Assembly (NCBI GenBank): GCA_038373885.1
Contig: JAWZYV010012274.1
Coordinates: 62,001-126,000, forward strand
Direction of reading: 5' to 3'
DNA length: 64,000 nt
Source: Cheiracanthium punctorium
Taxonomy: Eukaryota; Arthropoda; Arachnida; Araneae; Cheiracanthiidae
In this document: positions 62,514 through 64,000 of the stretch, piece after piece
Numbering within the stretch: position 1 is the first letter of the stretch
Layout of the letters: every line of letters begins with the position of its first letter
Made by a program: the position numbers and the translations under genes
Notes under the pieces: model-generated
Told to the model about the DNA's origin: nothing
Seen by the model: the letters and a program-made list of their open reading frames with translations, nothing else
Databases searched by the model: none

Positions 62514-64000
62514 GTAATATCGTCACTTCTAACATACTTATTCTTGTGTTTCCATTTGATATCTTACTAAAATGCAAAGTACAAATTACACAGGGTTATC
62601 GAGAAAGAAACATCCGATTACACCATTTAATATTTTTCATAATTAGAAACAAAAATCATAATTAATATGTCATTGTAGAGGGGAAAATGTTATATTTTTT
62701 TACAATTGTTCGATATGACTTCTTTTAGTCACTATAATATAATTGCGATATTGCCAAACACGTCGAAATGTTTCAATATTAACTGTTTATAAAGCGTCAC
62801 AAATGCGTTGCATTGTATAAGTTGGAGCAAGCTTGTAGGCAAAGATGGTATTTATGAACACAAGATATTTAACATATCCCTAAAAGTAAAAGTCACATGG
62901 ACATAAATCAGGTGAACTAGGAGGGTAATGTGTTCGCCCAAATAATCGTCTGCTTTGCGACCTATCAAATAGTGTGGTAATTCTCTGTTCAGTTGCTGTA
63001 AACGTTACAAACTAAAAATTTAAATGTTTTCATACATATTGACATATTAATTATAATTTTCTGTGTACATATATGAAAAATATTACATTTTGTAATTGGT
63101 CCAGATAATCCTAAATTTATCTTGTGATTTTAAGGGGTTTTTTTAATCACTTTTCAACACATTTTGTCAAATTTATAAATTCTATCTACGTTAAAAATAT
63201 TTCATTGATTATTAATGTTATGACATTTCTGCAGCAAACAGTTTTAATCCCAAGAAATAATTTTTGCACATTATGATACGGTGTCAATTATAAATTTAAT
63301 GCACATTTATATTTTGGGTTTTGGGTTTTTATTACTTTTTAAATCAAATTCTTAAAATTTGTGGAACATAAGAAGCAAAATAACTTGTGCCGGCTTAAAG
63401 CTGCATCGCTCTAGCTGCTGATGTTACATGATGCTACGCATATTGCTAATTGCGTAGCATCAATAGAAATGCATTGTTTATTACCAGCATTGGATGAGAT
63501 CAACGTGTTATGTTTTTTGTTATCTTTATAAGGTTTTCATGTCGCTTTTTTATGAAACGCTGCAGATGTTATGTAGTATTCAGAATGTCTAGATTGTATA
63601 AATAGGACAAAGCTGATCTAATGCGATAAAGTTTTTCCGTGAAACTTTTTATAACGATTAAAGGTTACGTACCCTACAATTTCAAAATATTGGCTATCAT
63701 TTTTTTTTCTCTTCATGATTTTAAATTAGGAAATGCATTGCAGCTTAAATTTGATATATATTGGAGGGATCAGAAAGTAATCGTTTCTTTGTATGTCAAT
63801 ATTTTCTTTAGCCGAAATTACTGAAGCTAATAATATAAAATTTAGCATGTGTACGAGTTTTTCAACATGAGTGCTATATTAGACCGCAATTTCCGAAATT
63901 CGTAACGTATGGGGGTGGGGGACGGGTGGTAATGGGCCAAAAGGTTCTTTTCTCGCTTGATCTCAAAGAAAATGAGAAATCCATAAAATTCTTGCTGTTA
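62514..64000 (+). other. Start of intron 22 (runs off the window)
   Basis: Contains a minus-strand transposase relic (about 62690-63003). A GGAGGGATCAGAAAGTAATC stretch at 63764 resembles a mariner terminus. No further exon was recognised up to 64000. Confidence 0.6.
62690..63003 (-). pseudogene. Mariner-like transposase C-terminal relic
   Basis: Minus strand from 63003: LNRELPHYLIGRKADDYLGE, then in a shifted frame YPPSSPDLCPCDFYF, a stop, and GYVKYLVFI. Later fragments include RRVWQYRNYI. The SPDLxPCDFxxxG motif carries the third catalytic acid of Tc1/mariner-superfamily transposases. It is dead (frameshift and stops). Confidence 0.65.

Overview
This window looks like animal nuclear DNA, most likely arthropod and probably chelicerate (spider-like). 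The genome type is inferred from AT-rich, intron-heavy sequence, GT-AG splice sites with U-rich acceptors, and introns packed with short DNA transposons, tRNA-derived SINEs and microsatellites. No ribosomal or mitochondrial marker is present, so the species is not fixed by the sequence.

Only one convincing host gene is present. It is on the + strand, starts at 9274 and runs off the right end. I assembled 22 exons (9274-62513, 4,256 nt, about 1,418 codons) whose splice phases join without a stop. The encoded protein has a signal peptide, a VWA domain with intact MIDAS, a Cys-rich EGF/ephrin-receptor-like stretch, three sushi (CCP) modules, two HYR modules, a fourth sushi, a linker with a furin-type RRKR site, three ephrin-receptor-like modules, six EGF modules, and the first part of a pentraxin domain. 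That order is diagnostic of SVEP1/polydom, a large secreted extracellular-matrix and cell-adhesion protein. The remaining pentraxin sequence and the long C-terminal sushi array expected for SVEP1 must lie beyond 64000.

Region by region: 1-9273 is upstream DNA without a recognisable gene. It holds hAT-like MITEs, CAGGGTGTCCC fold-back elements, a palindromic TTAA-flanked element and microsatellites. 9274-13133 encodes the signal peptide and VWA; 19209-20246 the EGF/ephrin-like part; 24886-28652 sushi 1-3; 32128-34886 two HYR modules; 35733-35966 sushi 4; 41197-46433 the linker with the cleavage site; 47818-55636 three identical-length ephrin-like exons; 56737-59115 six EGF modules; 62246-62513 the pentraxin start.

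The introns hold most of the mobile DNA. There are many non-autonomous elements with checkable target-site duplications, a dead Tc1-like transposon (48129-49531), relics of non-LTR retrotransposon RNase H regions, mariner-type transposase fragments, SINEs, fold-back elements flanking exon 13, and two tandem-repeat fields. Several insertions are nested, which gives their relative ages. I found no convincing new gene system. The points most worth a second look are the palindromic TTAA element family, the transposon hairpins crowding exon 13, unusual cysteine numbers in two modules, and a GTGAC/GTCAC-dense block at 54420-54717.
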